Position numbers and translations under genes: made by a program. From Porphyrobacter sp. (GTDB taxonomy: Bacteria > Pseudomonadota > Alphaproteobacteria > Sphingomonadales > Sphingomonadaceae): DNA of 64,000 nt. Position 1 is the stretch's first letter; each line of letters opens with the position of its first letter. The notes under the pieces are model-generated. The model made no database searches. It was not told where the DNA came from and was given only the letters and a program-made list of their open reading frames with translations. Below are positions 16,008-24,444 of the stretch, in pieces. Location of the stretch: positions 1 through 64,000 of the forward strand of contig WGLN01000015.1 of assembly GCA_016125555.1 (NCBI GenBank). The letters run 5' to 3'.

Positions 16008-17324
16008 ATGCAGCCGCGATTGCTCAAGCTGCTCGACAACATCCGCTCGAGCTACTGGTTCATCCCCTCGCTGATGGCGCTGGGTGCGCTCGCGATGGGG
16101 GCGGGCGTTGTCTATATCGACGTGCGGATCGGTTCGGAGTGGCTCAACCAGTTCGGCTGGTACCAGTCCAACACCCCCGACGGTGCGCGCGCGGTGCTTT
16201 CGACCATCGCGGGATCGGCGATCACCGTGGCGGGCGTGGTGTTCTCGATCACCATCGTCTCGGTGTCCTTCGCCGCCGGGCAGTACGGTCCGCGGGTGCT
16301 GTCCAACTTCATGCGCGATCGCGGCAACCAGGTGACGCTCGGCACCTTCATCGCCACCTTCCTCTATTGCATCATCGTGCTGCGCACGATCCGCGGCGGG
16401 CCGGACGAGCGCGAATTCGTGCCCGATCTCGCGGTGGTGATCGCGCTGGTGCTGGCGCTCGCCTCGATCTCGGTGCTGATCTTCTTCATCCACCACGTGC
16501 CGCGCTCGATCCATGCCAACAACATCGTCGCACGGATCGGCCGCCAGCTGGTCGACGCCTTCGGGACCGTCTACCCCGCATTCATCGGCAAGGACGCCGC
16601 CGCGGACGCGCATGCCGCGCCGCAGGTGCCGCCCGCACTGCGCCGCGGCGGCGGTCCGGATGCGGAGGCGGCGGCCTGCGCGGTGCGATCGCCGCGCACC
16701 GGCTATATCGAGGCGATCGACGACGGGCGGCTGATGGAACTCGCCCGCGAGCACGACCTCATCCTGCGGCTTGAAAGCCGGCCCGGGGCCTTCATCCACG
16801 AAGGCCGCGTGTTCGCCCGCGTGTGGCCCAAGGCGCGCGCCGAGGAGGACGTGGTCGCCGCCGTCGCGGCGGGCTTCGCGGTGGGGGTGGAGCGCACGCC
16901 GATGCAGGACACGCGTTTCCTCGTCGACGAGCTGGTCGAGGTCGGCGCAAGGGCGCTTTCCCCCGGGGTCAACGATCCCTTCACCGCGATTGCCTGTCTC
17001 GATTGGCTCGGCGCGGGGCTTTCGGAACTGGCGAAGCGGCAGATTCCCAGCCCGCTGCGTCTCGACAAGGATGGCGCACTGCGGGTGATGGCCGTGCCCT
17101 TCGACTTCTCCGATTACGTCGATCTCGCCTTCGGGCAATTTCGGCAATATCTCGCCAGCGACCGCAATGCCGCGCGCCACGCGCTCGCGACGCTGGAGCG
17201 GGTGGCGGCCGACTGCCGCACGCCGACGCAGGTGGCCGCGCTGCAACGCGAGGCCGAGGCGCTCGCGGAACTGGCGGGCGCGGAACTGGCCGCGCCGCTC
17301 GCACGCGAGGTGCGCGCCCGATGA
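16008..17324 (+). CDS. DUF2254 predicted membrane protein
   Basis: This 438-residue protein matches DUF2254. Membrane segments lie near the N-terminus (SYWFIPSLMALGALAMGAGV; then GSAITVAGVVFSITIVSVSF, GTFIATFLYCIIVL and DLAVVIALVLALASISVLIF). A hydrophilic C-terminal half with GYIEAIDDGRLMELA and GARALSPGVNDPFTA follows. Function of the family is unknown; it is a cytoplasmic-membrane protein. The ATG at 16008 is used because AAAGGAGAGG lies upstream; a GTG at 15984 would put that box inside the gene. The stop overlaps the start of the MscS-like gene (ATGA), so the two are translationally coupled and may act together in envelope stress. Confidence 0.8.
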   Translation: MQPRLLKLLDNIRSSYWFIPSLMALGALAMGAGVVYIDVRIGSEWLNQFGWYQSNTPDGARAVLSTIAGSAITVAGVVFSITIVSVSFAAGQYGPRVLSNFMRDRGNQVTLGTFIATFLYCIIVLRTIRGGPDEREFVPDLAVVIALVLALASISVLIFFIHHVPRSIHANNIVARIGRQLVDAFGTVYPAFIGKDAAADAHAAPQVPPALRRGGGPDAEAAACAVRSPRTGYIEAIDDGRLMELAREHDLILRLESRPGAFIHEGRVFARVWPKARAEEDVVAAVAAGFAVGVERTPMQDTRFLVDELVEVGARALSPGVNDPFTAIACLDWLGAGLSELAKRQIPSPLRLDKDGALRVMAVPFDFSDYVDLAFGQFRQYLASDRNAARHALATLERVAADCRTPTQVAALQREAEALAELAGAELAAPLAREVRAR

Positions 17325-18703
17325 GCTTGGCGCGACCCACGCGGACCCTGCTGGCGGCGCTGCTGCTGATCGCGCTGCCCTGCCTCGCCGGCGCGCAGGG
17401 CCTTCCAGATCCCGCCGCCGCGCCGAGCCCTGCGGCGAGCGACGACAGCGGCGCGCCCATCGCCATCGCCGACCTCACCGAGGACACCGACAGCCGGATC
17501 GCCGAAGGCCTGCGCTCCATCTTCGCCGAGGTCGAGGGGCTCGGCGATGTTAAGGTGCGGGTGCATTCGGGGGTGGTCACGCTCACCGGCACCGCCGCCA
17601 CCCAAGCCAAGCGCGACCAGGCGGCCGCCATCGCGCGGCGCGTCGAGGGGGTGGTGACGGTCGGCAACGCGGTCGAGCGCACGCTCGAGGTCGACAGCAA
17701 CCTCTCGCCCGCGCTCGGCGACATCACCGGAGGCATCCGCTCGCTGGTGCGCGGCCTGCCGCTGTTCGGTGTCGCGCTGCTCGCCGCGCTGGTGGTCGGC
17801 GCGCTCGGCTACCTGATCGCGGCGCAGCGCTGGCTGTGGCAGTCGCTCACCCCCAACACCTTCCTTGCCGAACTCGTCGCCGGGGCGGTGCGGGTGGCGG
17901 CGGTAATCGCGGCGCTGGTGCTGGCCTTGCAAATCCTCGATGCGACCGCGCTGCTCGGGCTGGTGCTCGGCGGGGCGGGGGTGATCGGCATCGCATTGGG
18001 CTTCGCGGTGCGCGACACGGTCGACAACTACGTCTCGAGCCTGATGCTCAGCCTGCGCCAACCGTTCCGTGCCAACGACCTCGTCCAGATCGGTGACAGC
18101 GAGGGGCGGGTGGTGCGCCTGACCTCGCGCGCGACGGTGCTGATGACGCTCGACGGCAACCATCTGCGCATTCCCAACGCGACGGTCTTCAAGGCGAACA
18201 TCCTCAACTACACGCGCAATCCGCAGCGCCGGTTCGACTTCGCCCTCGGGGTGGATTCGGATGACGATCCGCTCGGCGCCATGGAGGTCGGGCTGAAGGC
18301 GCTGCGGGCGCTGCCCTTCGTGCTTGCGGAACCGCGCAGTTTCGCGGCGATCGACACCGTGGGGGAATCGAGCATCATCCTGCGCTTCTACGCCTGGGTC
18401 GACCAGGACCAGACCGACTTCCTGAAGGGCCGCAGCCTCGCGATCCAGGCCACCAAGCACGCGGTCGAGGAGGCGGGCTACGAGCTGCCCGAACCGATTT
18501 ACCGCATCCGCATCGACGATCGCCGGCAGGCGGCGAAGGACGGCGAGGACAGCGCGCCGCGCTCGCCGGTCGCTGGCGCCGCGCCCGAAGCCGAAGATCA
18601 CGCCGCGCCCGATCGCACCATCGAGAAGCTGGTCAGCGAGGAACGCGGCAGCGCGCCCGAGAAGGAGAAGGACCTGCTCGACACGCGCCGGCCCATCGAA
18701 TGA
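17321..18703 (+). CDS. BON-domain mechanosensitive channel (MscS family)
   Basis: This 460-residue protein has a signal peptide and a BON domain (about 50-125, with IFAEVEGLGDVKVRVHSGVV). Several membrane helices follow, then the MscS pore and beta domain: LGGAGVIGIALGFAVRDTVD, VSSLMLSLRQPFRANDLVQI, and NHLRIPNATVFKANILNYTR. The C-terminal tail is charged. MscS channels relieve osmotic pressure at the inner membrane. The periplasmic BON domain may bind lipid or peptidoglycan. Its start overlaps the DUF2254 stop. It is a fusion seen in some proteobacteria rather than the minimal E. coli-type MscS. Family assignment is firm. Confidence 0.88.
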   Translation: MSLARPTRTLLAALLLIALPCLAGAQGLPDPAAAPSPAASDDSGAPIAIADLTEDTDSRIAEGLRSIFAEVEGLGDVKVRVHSGVVTLTGTAATQAKRDQAAAIARRVEGVVTVGNAVERTLEVDSNLSPALGDITGGIRSLVRGLPLFGVALLAALVVGALGYLIAAQRWLWQSLTPNTFLAELVAGAVRVAAVIAALVLALQILDATALLGLVLGGAGVIGIALGFAVRDTVDNYVSSLMLSLRQPFRANDLVQIGDSEGRVVRLTSRATVLMTLDGNHLRIPNATVFKANILNYTRNPQRRFDFALGVDSDDDPLGAMEVGLKALRALPFVLAEPRSFAAIDTVGESSIILRFYAWVDQDQTDFLKGRSLAIQATKHAVEEAGYELPEPIYRIRIDDRRQAAKDGEDSAPRSPVAGAAPEAEDHAAPDRTIEKLVSEERGSAPEKEKDLLDTRRPIE

Positions 18704-18712
18704 GCCCGCGCG

Positions 18713-19051
18713 TCAGGACATCCGCGCGAAATTGGCGACGCCGGGGGCCGGGGTGCGCGGCGCTTGAGCCGGGGCGCTGCCGCCGGGGGCGAGCGCCGCG
18801 ACGGCGGCGACGAGTTCGCGCATCGGCCCTTCGGCGACGGCATAGAACACCAGCTTGGCCTCCTTGCGCGTCTCCACCAGCCCCGCCTTGCGCAGCACGC
18901 CGAGCTGCTGCGAGAGGCCGGGCTGGGCGATCCCGGTGACCTGCTCGATCTCCCCGACATTGCGCTCGCCCGCGGTAAGCGCGGCGAGGATGCGGTAGCG
19001 CAGCGGGTGGGCGAGCGCCTTTAGCGCCTCGATCAGCGCGTCGTCCTGCAT
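18713..19051 (-). CDS. ArsR-family repressor of the sulfur block (no cysteines)
   Basis: This 112-residue winged-helix regulator has the ArsR pattern ALKALAHPLRYRILAALTAG, GEIEQVTGIAQPGLSQQLGV and LVETRKEAKLVFYAV. Context and overall pattern resemble the BigR/SqrR/YgaV group, which senses sulfane sulfur through two cysteines and controls ETHE1, YeeE and TauE genes. This protein contains no cysteine at all, so it cannot form the intramolecular polysulfide bridge of that group. A proline- and alanine-rich tail ends the protein. Its ATG overlaps the stop of the peroxiredoxin gene (TGATG), so the two form an operon divergent from the dioxygenase operon. Repression of both is inferred. Confidence 0.75.
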   Translation of the reverse strand: MQDDALIEALKALAHPLRYRILAALTAGERNVGEIEQVTGIAQPGLSQQLGVLRKAGLVETRKEAKLVFYAVAEGPMRELVAAVAALAPGGSAPAQAPRTPAPGVANFARMS

Positions 19052-19701
19052 CAGCGCCGCGCCTTCTGCTCGCTGAGGAACCAGCCGGCCGGGTCCTCGG
19101 CACCGTAGACCGCGTCGAGATCCTGCGTCGGCGGCGACAGCAGCGGCTCGCCCGGCTGCCAGTTGGCGGGTGCGAGCGCGTGGCTTTCGTCGATCGCCTG
19201 AAGCCCGTCGAGGATGCGCAGCATCTCGGGCACCGAGCGGCCGAGATTGGCCGGGTAGCAGTTCATCGCCCCGATCACGCCCCGGGGGTCGATGAAGAAG
19301 GTGGTGCGCACCGTGGCGCTGTCATTGTCCTTGTCCGAGACCATCCCGAAGGCGCGGCCGATCACCAGCGTCGGGTCTTCGACGATGGGAAAGCGCACCT
19401 CCACGCCGAAGCGGTCGCGGATCATCCTGAGCCAGGCGAAGTGCGAGAACAGGCTGTCGACCGAGAGCGCCATCAGCGCGCAGCCGCGTTTTGCGAAGGC
19501 CTCGGCCTCGCGGGCGAGGGCGACGAATTCGGTCGTGCACACGGGGGTGAAGTCGGCCGGGTGCGAGAACAGCACCAGCCAGCGCTTGCGGAAGGCCGAG
19601 AGACGCACCGGGCCGAGGGTCGAGCGCGCCTCGAAGTCGGGGGCGTGGTCGCCGATCCTGAGGCCGGCGCAGGGTGGGGGTGGGGTGCCGTTCGGGTCCA
19701 T
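19051..19701 (-). CDS. 1-Cys peroxiredoxin (Prx6/AhpC-TSA family)
   Basis: This 216-residue peroxiredoxin has the peroxidatic Cys55 in HPADFTPVCTTEF, preceded by WLVLFS, and the long C-terminal dimerisation part typical of Prx6 enzymes (PANLGRSVPEMLRILDGLQ, PANWQPGE). It reduces hydrogen peroxide and organic peroxides in the cytoplasm. It may also act on persulfide-derived oxidants, given its location. The start at 19701 (MDPNGTPPPP) follows a GAGGG box; open frame upstream to 19746 runs through the promoter region. It is the first gene of a two-gene operon with the ArsR regulator. Confidence 0.85.
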   Translation of the reverse strand: MDPNGTPPPPCAGLRIGDHAPDFEARSTLGPVRLSAFRKRWLVLFSHPADFTPVCTTEFVALAREAEAFAKRGCALMALSVDSLFSHFAWLRMIRDRFGVEVRFPIVEDPTLVIGRAFGMVSDKDNDSATVRTTFFIDPRGVIGAMNCYPANLGRSVPEMLRILDGLQAIDESHALAPANWQPGEPLLSPPTQDLDAVYGAEDPAGWFLSEQKARR

Positions 19702-19717
19702 TGGACCCTCATAACAC

Positions 19718-19755
19718 TTGACACCGCCATTGCAAGACATATACACAATTTATGT
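19718..19755 (+). promoter_or_regulatory. Sigma-70 promoter and overlapping inverted repeat (likely ArsR operator)
   Basis: TTGACA at 19718-19723 and TATACA at 19740-19745 are 16 bases apart and point towards the dioxygenase gene at 19776. The inverted repeat ACATA (19737-19741) / TATGT (19751-19755), separated by nine bases, overlaps the -10 box and the expected start point. A short A+T-rich repeat covering the -10 region is the usual operator layout of ArsR repressors, and the regulator is encoded divergently next to it. A second palindrome, GGGTCCATTGGACCC at 19695-19709, covers the peroxiredoxin start. Confidence 0.65.
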
Positions 19756-19775
19756 AATCGAATTGGAGAAACGTC

Positions 19776-20708
19776 GTGAATGATATCGATTCGCCCCTTG
19801 CCGCCGCCACCGCGCAGGTCGAGCGCGCGCTGGGTGATGCGGCGTTGCGTCCCGAGGTCGCCGGGTTCTTCGACCCCGCCACCTTCACCGTCACCTACGT
19901 CGTGCACGACCCGGCAACCCGCGAGGCGGCGATCATCGACTCGGTGCTCGACTTCGACCCTGCTTCGGGGCGCACATCGACGATCTCGGCCGACGCGGTG
20001 ATCGCCCATGTCACTTCGCATAATCTGAAAGTGACTTGGCTGCTCGAAACCCACGCCCACGCCGACCACCTCTCCGCCGCACCCTATCTCCAAGGGAAGC
20101 TCGGCGGCCAGATCGCGATCGGCGAGCGGATCACCGCGGTGCAGCAGGTGTTCGGCAAGCTGTTCAACGCCGGTTCCGAGTTCGCCCGCGACGGGTCGCA
20201 GTTCGATGCGCTGTTCGCCGATGGCGACACCTTCGCGATCGGCAACCTGCCTGTCACCGTGCTCCACGTCCCCGGCCACACGCCGGCCTGCATCGCCTAT
20301 GTGGTGGGCGAGGCGGTGTTCGTGGGCGACACCATGTTCATGCCCGATTACGGCACCGCCCGCGCCGACTTCCCCGGCGGGGACGCGCGGCAGCTGTTCC
20401 GCTCGCTGCGGCGCATTTTGTCGCTGCCCGGCGCAACGCGGCTGTTCATGTGCCATGACTACCTGCCCAAGGGCCGCAGCCAGTATGTCTGGGAGACCAC
20501 CGTCGCGGCCGAGCGGGAGGGCAATATCCACGCCAATGACGGCATCACCGAAGACGACTTCGTGGCAATGCGCGAGGCGCGTGACGCGACGCTCGACATG
20601 CCGCGGCTGATCCTGCCGAGCGTGCAGGTCAACATGCGCGCCGGGCACCTGCCGCCCGCCGACGACAACGGCGTCACCTATCTCAAGCTGCCGGTCAACG
20701 CGGTATGA
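19776..20708 (+). CDS. ETHE1-like persulfide dioxygenase (MBL fold)
   Basis: This 310-residue metallo-beta-lactamase-fold enzyme has the metal motif HAHADH at 93-98, [30 protein letters not shown] and [15 protein letters not shown] is characteristic of the ETHE1/persulfide dioxygenase group and of the dioxygenase part of Blh proteins. It oxidises glutathione persulfide to sulfite with one iron atom, in the cytoplasm. The GTG start has a GGAGAAA box. It is the first gene of a tight operon (overlaps of four, four and one bases) ending with the TauE/SafE gene. Sulfite made here could be exported by the last gene product. Confidence 0.88.
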   Translation: MNDIDSPLAAATAQVERALGDAALRPEVAGFFDPATFTVTYVVHDPATREAAIIDSVLDFDPASGRTSTISADAVIAHVTSHNLKVTWLLETHAHADHLSAAPYLQGKLGGQIAIGERITAVQQVFGKLFNAGSEFARDGSQFDALFADGDTFAIGNLPVTVLHVPGHTPACIAYVVGEAVFVGDTMFMPDYGTARADFPGGDARQLFRSLRRILSLPGATRLFMCHDYLPKGRSQYVWETTVAAEREGNIHANDGITEDDFVAMREARDATLDMPRLILPSVQVNMRAGHLPPADDNGVTYLKLPVNAV

Positions 20709-21154
20709 TCCTGCCGGGCTTTCCCGATGCCGCCCCGCTGGCGGGTCTCGCGGGCGGCGTGCTGATCGGCCTCGCGGCGGCGCTGATGCTGCTTGGCGCG
20801 GGGCGGATCGCAGGGGTTTCCGGCATCGCCGCGCGTTCCTTCGGGATCGCGTCGAGCTCGCTGCCGCGCGGGCAGGCCTTCGCTTTCCTCGTCGGCCTTC
20901 CGCTTGGCGCGGTGATCGTCGCCGGGCTAACGGGCGCCGCCGCGCCGGCCTTGGCGGGAGCCGTGCCGTTGCTGGTTGCCGGCTTCCTCGTCGGGATCGG
21001 CACGCGGCTGGGATCGGGCTGCACCAGCGGGCACGGGGTGTGCGGGATGAGCCGCCTGTCGCAGCGCTCGCTGGTCGCCACCGCCAGCTTCATGGCGAGC
21101 GGCATCGCCACCGTCGCGGCGATGAACGCGCTGGGGCTGGAGGTGCTGCCATGA
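20705..21154 (+). CDS. YeeE/YedE family transporter, first half (PmpA-like)
   Basis: This 149-residue protein has about four to five membrane helices and the signature [12 protein letters not shown] (Cys106 and Cys113). These cysteines match the thiosulfate-handling ones in YeeE and the PmpA half proteins. In many alphaproteobacteria the YeeE/YedE transporter is split in two genes, as here. It is predicted to carry sulfur species (thiosulfate or persulfide-like) across the inner membrane. The start overlaps the dioxygenase stop by four bases, and its own stop overlaps the next start by four bases. Confidence 0.82.
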   Translation: MILPGFPDAAPLAGLAGGVLIGLAAALMLLGAGRIAGVSGIAARSFGIASSSLPRGQAFAFLVGLPLGAVIVAGLTGAAAPALAGAVPLLVAGFLVGIGTRLGSGCTSGHGVCGMSRLSQRSLVATASFMASGIATVAAMNALGLEVLP

Positions 21155-21570
21155 ACCGCGAAGGTCTCGTGCCACTCGTTTCGGGCACGCTGTTCGGAGC
21201 CGGACTTGCGCTCGGTGGGATGACCGACCCGGCGCGGGTGCGCGGCTTTCTCGACCTGTTCGGCGCGTGGGACCCGACGCTCGCCTTCGTGATGGGCGGG
21301 GCGGTGCTGGTGATGGCGATTGCCTGGATCGTGCAGCGGCGCATGGCGCGGCCGGTCTTCGCGGGCAGCTTCGCGCTTCCCGACCGCAGCGACATCACGC
21401 TGCGCCTCGTCGGCGGGTCGGCGCTGTTCGGGGTGGGCTGGGGGATTGCCGGATTGTGCCCCGGGCCGGGATTTGCCTCGCTCGCGATCCGGCCCGGCGC
21501 GGCGGCGCTGTTCGTCGCGGCGATGCTCGCCGGCATGGTGCTGGTGCGGCTGGTGGAAGGAGACAGGTAG
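21151..21570 (+). CDS. YeeE/YedE family transporter, second half (PmpB/DUF6691-like)
   Basis: This 139-residue membrane protein begins [20 protein letters not shown] and carries [20 protein letters not shown] and [15 protein letters not shown] with the conserved Cys103. It is the partner of the preceding half protein; together they make one YeeE-like channel. The ATG overlaps the upstream stop (ATGA), and the TAG stop overlaps the GTG of the next gene by one base, which suggests equal synthesis. Substrate is inferred from the persulfide operon, not proven by sequence. Confidence 0.82.
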   Translation: MNREGLVPLVSGTLFGAGLALGGMTDPARVRGFLDLFGAWDPTLAFVMGGAVLVMAIAWIVQRRMARPVFAGSFALPDRSDITLRLVGGSALFGVGWGIAGLCPGPGFASLAIRPGAAALFVAAMLAGMVLVRLVEGDR

Positions 21571-21989
21571 TGGAACTGCGCCCGATCGACGCGACCCTGG
21601 CGGTCGCTCCGCAGATGCAACCCGAGGACCTCGCCGGCCTTGCGGACAAGGGTTTCGCCGCGGTGATCTGCAACCGCCCCGACGGCGAGGAGCCGGGCCA
21701 GCCCCCGCTCGAAGCGATGCGCCGTGCCGCGCAGGAGGAAGGGCTTGCCTTCCATCACATCCCGGTGACGGGCGGAGTCTATCCACCCGCCGCGGTCGCC
21801 GCCTTCGCCGCGATCCGCCGCGGCACGCAGGGCAAGGTGCTCGCCTATTGCCGCACCGGGACCCGTGCCGCCACGCTCGATGCGCTCGCCAACGTGCGCG
21901 GTCTGAGTGCCGCGGACCGGATCGCCAATGCCAAGGCCGCCGGATACGACCTCTCGCCGCTCGCCGAGCGGCTGGCGGCTGGCGAGTAG
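21570..21989 (+). CDS. DUF442 sulfurtransferase/phosphatase-like protein (TIGR01244, Blh N-domain)
   Basis: This 139-residue protein matches the beta-lactamase-hydrolase-like phosphatase domain (DUF442, TIGR01244). It has GFAAVICNRPDGEEPGQP at the front and the active-site loop CRTGTR (Cys94 to Arg99). In other bacteria this domain is fused to the ETHE1 dioxygenase as Blh and acts as a sulfurtransferase-like partner; here it is separate. The GTG start overlaps the upstream stop by one base and has a GGAAGGAGA box. It probably hands sulfane sulfur to or from the dioxygenase. Confidence 0.82.
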   Translation: MELRPIDATLAVAPQMQPEDLAGLADKGFAAVICNRPDGEEPGQPPLEAMRRAAQEEGLAFHHIPVTGGVYPPAAVAAFAAIRRGTQGKVLAYCRTGTRAATLDALANVRGLSAADRIANAKAAGYDLSPLAERLAAGE

Positions 21990-22003
21990 GAGGCAACCAG
22001 CCG

Positions 22004-22786
22004 GTGATCGATACGCTGCACCTCGCACTGGGCGGATTGTCCGGCGTGCTTGTCGGGTTTGCGCTGGGGCTGGTCGGCGGCGGCGGGTCGATCCTCGCCG
22101 TGCCCCTGATGGTCTATCTCGTGGGGGTGAAAAGCCCCCACGTGGCGATCGGCACCAGCGCGCTGGCGGTGGCCGCCAATGCCGCCACCGGCCTTGCCCA
22201 GCACGCGCGGGCAGGCGATGTGCGCTGGCGCTGCGGGCTGACCTATGCCGCGTTCGGAGTGCTCGGCGCCTTCGCCGGATCGACGCTGGGCAAGAGCTTC
22301 GACGGGCAGAAGCTGCTGTTCCTGTTCGCGCTGCTGATGCTGGTGGTCGGCGCGCTGATGCTGCGCACCCGCAAGGCGAGCGGCAACCCCCATGTCCGGC
22401 TGAACCGAGAGAATGCCCCGCGGCTGATCGCCTATGGTCTCGGCACCGGCGCTTTCAGCGGCTTCTTCGGGATCGGCGGGGGGTTCCTGATCGTGCCGGG
22501 GCTGATCGCCTCGACCGACATGATGATGATCAACGCGGTCGGCACCAGCCTGGTGGCGGTCACCGCCTTCGGCCTCACCACCGCGGGCAATTACGCGCTG
22601 TCGGGGCTGGTCGACTGGCTGCTCGCCGGGGTGTTCATCGCCGGAGGCGTGGCGGGGGGGGTTGCCGGCACGCGGCTGTCGCACCGGCTTTCGGCGGGCG
22701 GGCAGCTCAAGACCGTATTTGCGCTGCTGATCTTCGTGGTCGCCTTCTACATGCTCTGCAAGAGCGGGCTGGCGCTGTGGGGGTGA
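22004..22786 (+). CDS. TauE/SafE family sulfite or sulfur-compound exporter
   Basis: This 260-residue protein has about eight membrane helices and the two glycine-rich repeats of TauE/SafE permeases: VGFALGLVGGGGSILAVPLM at the start and GAFSGFFGIGGGFLIVPGLI in the middle. The family exports sulfite, sulfoacetate or related anions, or takes up sulfur compounds. As the last gene of the persulfide operon it probably removes the sulfite produced by the dioxygenase. The GTG start at 22004 follows GTAGGAGGCAAC, a strong ribosome-binding site. A strong hairpin at 22881-22910 lies downstream. Confidence 0.85.
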   Translation: MIDTLHLALGGLSGVLVGFALGLVGGGGSILAVPLMVYLVGVKSPHVAIGTSALAVAANAATGLAQHARAGDVRWRCGLTYAAFGVLGAFAGSTLGKSFDGQKLLFLFALLMLVVGALMLRTRKASGNPHVRLNRENAPRLIAYGLGTGAFSGFFGIGGGFLIVPGLIASTDMMMINAVGTSLVAVTAFGLTTAGNYALSGLVDWLLAGVFIAGGVAGGVAGTRLSHRLSAGGQLKTVFALLIFVVAFYMLCKSGLALWG

Positions 22787-22880
22787 CGCGCCGGCACGGG
22801 CGACTGCCCCGGCCTTCGCACCATCCTCGCGGCACATCTGCCACCGGTCGCGGTCGCCCCGGCGCTGCGACCTCCCTGTG

Positions 22881-22910
22881 CACCGCCGGACATCCCCCCG
22901 TCCGGCGGTG
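22881..22910 (+). terminator. Strong 11-bp hairpin after the sulfur operon
   Basis: CACCGCCGGAC (22881-22891) pairs perfectly with GTCCGGCGGTG (22900-22910) around an eight-base loop. Only a weak T tract follows (CAACCCTTTCGG). It probably ends transcription of the sulfur operon before cydA or stabilises its mRNA; some read-through to cydAB is possible. Confidence 0.5.
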
Positions 22911-22989
22911 CAACCCTTTCGGCAGCGAAGCGTATATCCGGTGCAGCGTTTGCAATTGATCGGCAGCGGCAAGGGATTAGCTCATCACC

Positions 22990-24444
22990 ATGTTGGAAAA
23001 CCTCGACGCCCTGCTGCTCGCGCGGATGCAGTTCGCCTTCACGGTCAGCTTCCACTTCTTCTTTCCCGCCTTCTCGATCGGGCTGGCGAGCTATCTCGCG
23101 GTGCTCGAAGGGCTGTGGCTGAAGACCGGCAAGCCGGTCTATCTCGACCTCTTCAAGTACTGGCTGAAGATTTTCGCGATCGCCTTCGCGATGGGCGTCG
23201 TCTCGGGCATCGTCATGTCCTACCAGTTCGGCACCAACTGGGCGGTGTTCTCCGACAGGGCCGGGCCCGTCATCGGCCCGCTGATGGCCTACGAGGTGCT
23301 GACCGCCTTCTTCCTCGAGGCGGGGTTTCTTGGCGTGATGCTGTTCGGGATGCAGAAGGTCGGAAAGCGGCTGCACTTCGCGGCGACCCTGATGGTGGCG
23401 CTGGGCACCTTCGTTTCGGCCTTCTGGATCCTCTCGGTCAACAGCTGGATGCAGACGCCGCAGGGCTATTTCATCGGCCCCAACGGCCAGTTCATGCCCG
23501 GCGAAAACTGGCTGGAGATCATCTTCAACCCGAGCTTCCCCTACCGCCTCGTCCACACAGTGATGGCGGCCTATCTCACCACCGCCTTCGTGGTCGGCGG
23601 GGTGGGGGCGTGGCACCTGCTCAAGGACAAGGCCAACCCGCACGCGCGCAAGATGTTCTCGATGGCGATGTGGATGGCGACGATCGTCACCCCGCTGCAG
23701 ATCGCGGCGGGCGATGCCCACGGGCTCAACACGCTCGAGCACCAGCCGCAGAAGGTCATGGCGATGGAGGGGCACTACCAGTCGCACCCCGACGGCGCGC
23801 CGATGATCCTGTTCGGCATTCCCGACAGCGAGGCGAAGACGGTGCGCTATGCGATCGAGATCCCCAAGCTCTCCTCGCTGATCCTCAAGCACGATCCGAA
23901 CGCCCCGCTCGCCGGGCTCGACACCATCCCCGATGACGAGGAGCCGCCCGTGCCGGTGGTGTTCTGGAGCTTCCGGGTGATGGTCGGCCTCGGCTTCGCG
24001 ATGCTCGGCATCGGGCTGTGGAGCCTGTGGGGGCGGCTGCGCGGGCGGCTCTACGAGATGCCGTGGCTGCACCGCGCGGCGGTAATGATGGGGCCTGCGG
24101 GCTTTGCCGCGGTTCTCGCCGGGTGGATCACCACCGAGGTCGGCCGCCAGCCTTTCGTGGTCTACGGGATGCTGCGCACCGCCGATGCGGCAAGCCCGCT
24201 CGATGCGCCCGCGGTGGCGGCCTCGCTGCTCGCCTTCGTGCTGGTCTATTTCACCGTGTTCGGCATCGGGGTGCTCTATATCCTCAAGCTGATGGGCAAG
24301 CCGCCGCACGCCGGCGAGGTCGGGGTCAAGCGCGGCGACACCGGCCCGATCCGCACCGCCGGGATCACCCCGGGCCCGACCCAGAACCCGGGCGGGGAGG
24401 ACACCCTGCCGGGCGACCGCCAGGGCGCGCGGGAGGACGCGTGA
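22990..24444 (+). CDS. cydA: Cytochrome bd ubiquinol oxidase subunit I (CIO type)
   Basis: This 484-residue membrane protein is the haem-carrying subunit of a bd-type quinol oxidase, which reduces oxygen without pumping protons. It has RMQFAFTVSFHFFFPAFSIG with the haem b595 histidine, AYEVLTAFFLEAGFLGVMLF, WILSVNSWMQTPQGY and GRQPFVVYGMLRT. The short Q-loop and sequence pattern point to the cyanide-insensitive oxidase (CioA) branch. The gene is directly followed by cydB with a one-base overlap. It stands behind the sulfide-handling operon, and bd oxidases are known to stay active in sulfide. No clear FNR site was found upstream. Confidence 0.92.
   Translation: MLENLDALLLARMQFAFTVSFHFFFPAFSIGLASYLAVLEGLWLKTGKPVYLDLFKYWLKIFAIAFAMGVVSGIVMSYQFGTNWAVFSDRAGPVIGPLMAYEVLTAFFLEAGFLGVMLFGMQKVGKRLHFAATLMVALGTFVSAFWILSVNSWMQTPQGYFIGPNGQFMPGENWLEIIFNPSFPYRLVHTVMAAYLTTAFVVGGVGAWHLLKDKANPHARKMFSMAMWMATIVTPLQIAAGDAHGLNTLEHQPQKVMAMEGHYQSHPDGAPMILFGIPDSEAKTVRYAIEIPKLSSLILKHDPNAPLAGLDTIPDDEEPPVPVVFWSFRVMVGLGFAMLGIGLWSLWGRLRGRLYEMPWLHRAAVMMGPAGFAAVLAGWITTEVGRQPFVVYGMLRTADAASPLDAPAVAASLLAFVLVYFTVFGIGVLYILKLMGKPPHAGEVGVKRGDTGPIRTAGITPGPTQNPGGEDTLPGDRQGAREDA

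Noticed and set aside
22957..22973. FNR/ANR site TTGATCGGCAGCGGCAA before cydA
   Set aside because: Only the left half TTGAT fits; the right half lacks ATCAA, so it is not a convincing site.
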